In this document: one piece after another, positions 60,874 through 64,000 of the stretch
Layout: the number at the start of each line of letters is the position of its first letter
How positions within the stretch are numbered: the first letter of the stretch is position 1
Origin: JBBDMW01 sp040878005
Lineage (GTDB): Bacteria > Chloroflexota > Dehalococcoidia > Lucifugimonadales > Lucifugimonadaceae
Reading direction: 5' to 3'
DNA length: 64,000 nucleotides
NCBI GenBank assembly: GCA_040878005.1
Contig: JBBDMW010000038.1
Coordinates: 1 to 64,000 of the forward strand
Program-made: the position numbers and the translations under genes
The notes under the pieces: model-generated
The model's database searches: none
Seen by the model: only the letters and a program-made list of their open reading frames with translations
Told to the model about the DNA's origin: nothing

Positions 60874-62898
60874 ATGACCATGACCAGCGTCCCCAGGGGG
60901 CACGACACGACAGATGTCAGCGTTGCAGATGTGCTGGGCGAACGGCAGGACCCCGCCCTGTGGAAGGTGGAGACGCATGCGGACGGCCCCGCAGGCAGCC
61001 TTCCATTTACCGGCGAGATGCTGGTGGAGGAGCCAAGCGGCAATATCTTTGCGTTCAGCCAGAATGCGGGCATGGGATGGAACCCGGCGGAGCTGCTGCG
61101 CAAGCAGTTCCTTATCCTGAGCACTGCGGGAGGACTGCGTGACGAAGACGGCGCGCCTGTAGCGCTCGGGTTCCACACGGGCCACTGGGAGTTGTCGCAC
61201 CTGGTGCGCGCCGCCGCTGAAGAGCTGCGAGACCTTCGATCTGTTCCGTTCGCCGCTTTCTGCTCTGACCCATGTGACGGCCGAACGCAGGGGACGACCG
61301 GCATGCTGGACAGCCTTCCTTACCGGAACGATGCGGCGCAGGTATTCCGGCGACTCGCACGATCGTTGCCAACATCCCGGGGTGTGCTGGGCGTGGCGAG
61401 TTGCGACAAGGGCCTGCCGGCAATGATGATGGGACTGGCGGGGCTCAGGAATAAGGCGGCTGTAGTGGTTACTGGAGGCGTGACCCTTGCTCCACGCGAT
61501 GGCGAGAACGCCGGTCAGATCCAGTCCATCGGAGCACGGTACGCACAGGGAGAGATCACGCTGGAGTATGCGCAGGAGATGGGGTGCCGGGCATGCGCCA
61601 GCCCCGGTGGAGGGTGCCAATTCCTCGGCACCGCCGGCACTTCGCAGGTGGTTGCGGAGGCGCTTGGCCTGGCCCTCACTCATGCGGCGCTCGCACCTTC
61701 TGGCACGCCCATCTGGCGGGATGTGGCGGTGCGGTCAGCAAAGGCGTTGATCGCCATGGAGAAGCAGGGCGTGGTGGTCACCGATGTGCTGACGGACGCC
61801 GCCTTCGAGAATGCAATGGTTGTGCACGCCGCGTGTGGCGGGTCGACAAACCTGTTGCTCCATACGCCGGCCATAGCCCATGCCGCGGGCCGAAGGCGAA
61901 TGACTGTGGAGGACTGGAACAGGGTCAACAAGGCAACGCCCCGGCTGGTGGATGTGCTGCCGAACGGCCCGGTCTTTCATCCCACGGCCCAGCTTTACGC
62001 CGCGGGCGGTGTGCCAGAGGTGATGCTCCACCTTCGCAGGCTGGGGCTGCTGAACACGTCTGTAGTCACGGCGACCGGGCAGACGCTGGGTGACAACCTG
62101 GACTGGTGGGAACAGTCGGAAAGGCGCACTGCTGTCAGGCAGCGGCTGCAGGAGATGGACGGTGTGGACCCGGACAACGTGATCATGGATCCGGACAGGG
62201 CGCGCTCACGCGGGCTTACCAGCACAGTGACCTTCCCGATGGGCAACCTTGCTCCTGAAGGATCAGTCATAAAGAGCACGGCCATTGACCCGAGCGTTGT
62301 GGGTGATGACGGCGTTTACCGCAATACCGGCCGGGCGCGGGTGTTCCGGGCGGAGCGTGATGCCATCAGGGCCATAAAGAGCCGCGGCGAGGACAAGATC
62401 CAGGCCGGGGACATCATGGTTGTCACCTGCGGCGGCCCAATGGGCACTGGCATGGAAGAGGTCTACCAGATCACCGCTGCCCTCAAGCACCTTTCGTACG
62501 GGAAGAAGGTTGCTCTCATCACGGACGCCCGGTTCTCCGGGGTGTCCACAGGAGCATGCATTGGCCACGTGGGGCCGGAGGCGCTGGCGGGCGGCCCGGT
62601 GGGCAGGGTGCGTGAAGGTGACATTATCCAGATAGTGGTGGACCGGAACACCCTGGAAGGCACAATTGACCTGGTGGGTGAGGCAGGCGAGGTGCACGGT
62701 GCTGAGTGGGGGACGCAGGAGCTTGAGCGCCGGCCTGAGCCTGATGACCTGAGGCCGCACCCGGAGCTGCCCGAGGACACGCGGCTGTGGGCAGCGTTGC
62801 AGGGAGTGAGCGGAGGCACGTGGGGCGGCTGCGTCTATGACGTGGACGCGATTGTCAAGACGCTTGAGGCAGGCAAGGAAGCCACCGGCAACGCCTGA
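60874..62898 (+). CDS. YjhG/YagF-type sugar-acid dehydratase (IlvD/Edd family)
   Basis: 674 residues. Iron-sulfur cysteines are expected in FCSDPCDGR, ASCDKGLPAM and CRACASPGGGCQF. ACGGSTNLLLH and GPMGTGMEEVYQ with DARFSGVSTGACIGHVGPEA complete the family pattern. Length and the GGC-QFLGTAGTSQ box fit YjhG/YagF (D-xylonate dehydratase type), not IlvD. The product would be 2-keto-3-deoxy-pentonate. GGAGCATTCAA precedes the ATG. It adds a second dehydratase family to the sugar-acid genes of this window. Confidence 0.92.
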   Translation: MTMTSVPRGHDTTDVSVADVLGERQDPALWKVETHADGPAGSLPFTGEMLVEEPSGNIFAFSQNAGMGWNPAELLRKQFLILSTAGGLRDEDGAPVALGFHTGHWELSHLVRAAAEELRDLRSVPFAAFCSDPCDGRTQGTTGMLDSLPYRNDAAQVFRRLARSLPTSRGVLGVASCDKGLPAMMMGLAGLRNKAAVVVTGGVTLAPRDGENAGQIQSIGARYAQGEITLEYAQEMGCRACASPGGGCQFLGTAGTSQVVAEALGLALTHAALAPSGTPIWRDVAVRSAKALIAMEKQGVVVTDVLTDAAFENAMVVHAACGGSTNLLLHTPAIAHAAGRRRMTVEDWNRVNKATPRLVDVLPNGPVFHPTAQLYAAGGVPEVMLHLRRLGLLNTSVVTATGQTLGDNLDWWEQSERRTAVRQRLQEMDGVDPDNVIMDPDRARSRGLTSTVTFPMGNLAPEGSVIKSTAIDPSVVGDDGVYRNTGRARVFRAERDAIRAIKSRGEDKIQAGDIMVVTCGGPMGTGMEEVYQITAALKHLSYGKKVALITDARFSGVSTGACIGHVGPEALAGGPVGRVREGDIIQIVVDRNTLEGTIDLVGEAGEVHGAEWGTQELERRPEPDDLRPHPELPEDTRLWAALQGVSGGTWGGCVYDVDAIVKTLEAGKEATGNA

Positions 62899-63032
62899 CA
62901 CTATGCACGGAGTGAGACCGCGCACAATGACCTGTGGAATGCGCAGCCCACGTGATGGTGTACGCCCATGGGTGTGGGTGCGCCGCCACATGGACGGCAG
63001 CCGAAGCGCAGGCAACATGAAAGGAGAAGTGC

Positions 63033-63521
63033 ATGGGTGCTATTGAGGAGACCGACCTGGCTGGTATCGGCACCAGGTACCTGATACGGACCAGGTCTGG
63101 AGAAAACCTGATCATAGTTGTTCATGATGCCGGACCGGTAGAGATTTACCATGCGACAGGCAATGACCCAGAACCAGCGCCGGTAGCTCATTTGAACGAA
63201 GAGGAGGCTCGCCACCTAGCTGCGATCATTGGCCGGACCATATACCGGCCGGAAGCGATCGAGCGGCTTTCTCGAAGCGGTGTGAGGATTGTCTGGCATG
63301 AACTCCAGCCGGGGGCGTTCGCCATTGGAAAGACACCCGATGAACTTCAAGTGCCAGAGAAAACAGGGGGTACGATCATAAGCGTCGTGCAGAGGGGCGG
63401 CGAACGCAACATGGACGTTTCGGGGGACTACGTGTTCCAGGAGGGCGACCAGGCAGCCGTGGCGGGAAGCCAGAAGGAGACCCAAGCTTCCATAAGACTG
63501 CTTGATAAAGGACAAGATTAA
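63033..63521 (+). CDS. KhtT-like antiporter regulatory subunit
   Basis: 162 residues. An N-terminal small domain (LAGIGTRYLIRTRSGENLIIVVHDAG) precedes a TrkA-C/RCK-C-like domain (FAIGKTPDELQVPEKTGGTIISVVQRGG, to YVFQEGDQAAVAG). KhtT-type subunits bind nucleotide (c-di-AMP in Bacillus) and gate the KhtU antiporter. AAGGAG precedes the ATG. It is coupled to the next gene (3-base gap). Confidence 0.88.
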   Translation: MGAIEETDLAGIGTRYLIRTRSGENLIIVVHDAGPVEIYHATGNDPEPAPVAHLNEEEARHLAAIIGRTIYRPEAIERLSRSGVRIVWHELQPGAFAIGKTPDELQVPEKTGGTIISVVQRGGERNMDVSGDYVFQEGDQAAVAGSQKETQASIRLLDKGQD

Positions 63522-63524
63522 GGC

Positions 63525-64000
63525 TTGGAACACGCAGTCTTAGAGCTAGGCTTCGCTGTCGTCCTGATGGCCGTAGCGGCTGCCCTGGCCAATCGGTTCA
63601 GGGTATCCGTCGTCCCATTCCTCATACTCATTGGCCTTGCAGTCGGGCCGCATCTGCCTCACTGGGGCTTGCTGGACCTCAGGTTCACCAACAGCGCTGA
63701 ACTAATCCATTTCCTGGGCCGCGTCGGGGTGCTGTTCCTGCTCTTCTACCTGGGACTGGAGTTTTCCCTGAGGAGGCTGGTAAGTGCGGGCCGGTCGATT
63801 GCCGTAGCCGGAGCAATCTACATAGGAATAAACCTGACTCTCGGCCTGGCCTTTGGCTGGCTGGTGGGTTGGCCAATCCGTGAGATCCTTGTGGTCGCTG
63901 GCATAACGACGATTTCTTCCAGTGCCATAGTTGCGAAGATGCTTGCTGACCTCAGGCGCGCAGCCCGGCCAGAAACCGGCCTGATCGTCGGCATCATCAT
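63525..64000 (+). CDS. KhtU/KefB-type K+(cation)/H+ antiporter, partial
   Basis: The first 158 residues of a CPA2 antiporter, cut by the window end. TTG 63525 start, 3 bases after the khtT stop. Segments ELGFAVVLMAVAAALANRF, VVPFLILIGLAVGPHLPHW, LGRVGVLFLLFYLGLEFSL and ITTISSSAIVAKML, with the conserved acidic Glu in the GLEF box, are CPA2 typical. Partner of the KhtT-like subunit in K+ efflux and pH control. Confidence 0.88.
   Translation, partial: MEHAVLELGFAVVLMAVAAALANRFRVSVVPFLILIGLAVGPHLPHWGLLDLRFTNSAELIHFLGRVGVLFLLFYLGLEFSLRRLVSAGRSIAVAGAIYIGINLTLGLAFGWLVGWPIREILVVAGITTISSSAIVAKMLADLRRAARPETGLIVGII

Overview
This is a high-G+C bacterial chromosome segment carrying a replication origin. 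The gene set suggests a Chloroflexota bacterium of the SAR202/Dehalococcoidia type. That placement is an inference from several things seen together: three enolase-superfamily sugar-acid dehydratase genes or fragments plus a YjhG-type dehydratase, paired CoA-transferase subunits, a deazaflavin (F420)-type nitroreductase, many proline/threonine-stalk lipoproteins, and a dnaA-obgE-nadD-pyrE block. The window looks like metagenome-assembled sequence. It has three N-gaps: two beside G or C homopolymers, and one flanked by an identical 55-bp overlap.

Layout. 1-3.1 kb: a broken aldo/keto reductase, a RAYT transposase with a GTAG-headed REP hairpin, and gamma-glutamyltransferase. 3.1-8.1 kb (minus strand): lipoprotein, pyrE, nadD, obgE, oriC, and dnaA, which appears to start at CTG. 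8.5-14.9 kb: fmt, small proteins, an XRE regulator paired with a membrane protein, a membrane-anchored alpha/beta hydrolase, the nitroreductase and ffh. 14.9-15.6 kb: a repeat-rich spacer with an assembly gap. 15.6-20.3 kb: CoA-transferase A/B, then a rhamnonate-dehydratase-like enzyme, a KDPG-type aldolase and a 2-keto-3-deoxygluconate-type kinase, which together form a sugar-acid to pyruvate plus triose-phosphate route.

20.3-26.1 kb is an accessory island. It holds a hairpin array without a gene, two near-identical lipoproteins about 4 kb apart, two BsuPI-domain lipoproteins and a second copy of the 3' end of the kinase gene. 26.2-36.4 kb: small membrane proteins, TPP-dependent E1 alpha/beta, a divergent HisA homologue, gyrB and a cupin. 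36.4-42.4 kb: an enolase-superfamily fragment, pirin, an AcoX-like protein with a lipoyl E2, and a Fic protein behind a 38-bp perfect palindrome. 42.4-45.3 kb: tandem HExxH lipoproteins. 45.4-50.3 kb: HAD, LOG, HAD, TIM-barrel and amidohydrolase genes; the amidohydrolase is split only by an artificial gap.

50.6-64 kb: two secreted or surface proteins, a YqjD/holin/DUF3618 envelope trio, a galactonate-dehydratase-like enzyme, a very acidic membrane-anchored 859-residue protein with no recognised family, an OtsA-OtsB fusion for trehalose, a YjhG-type sugar-acid dehydratase, and a KhtT/KhtU-like K+/H+ antiporter pair running off the end. The recurring themes are sugar-acid catabolism, E1/E2 oxidative decarboxylation or acetoin cleavage, and an elaborate lipoprotein surface. 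I saw no rRNA, tRNA or CRISPR array by eye.
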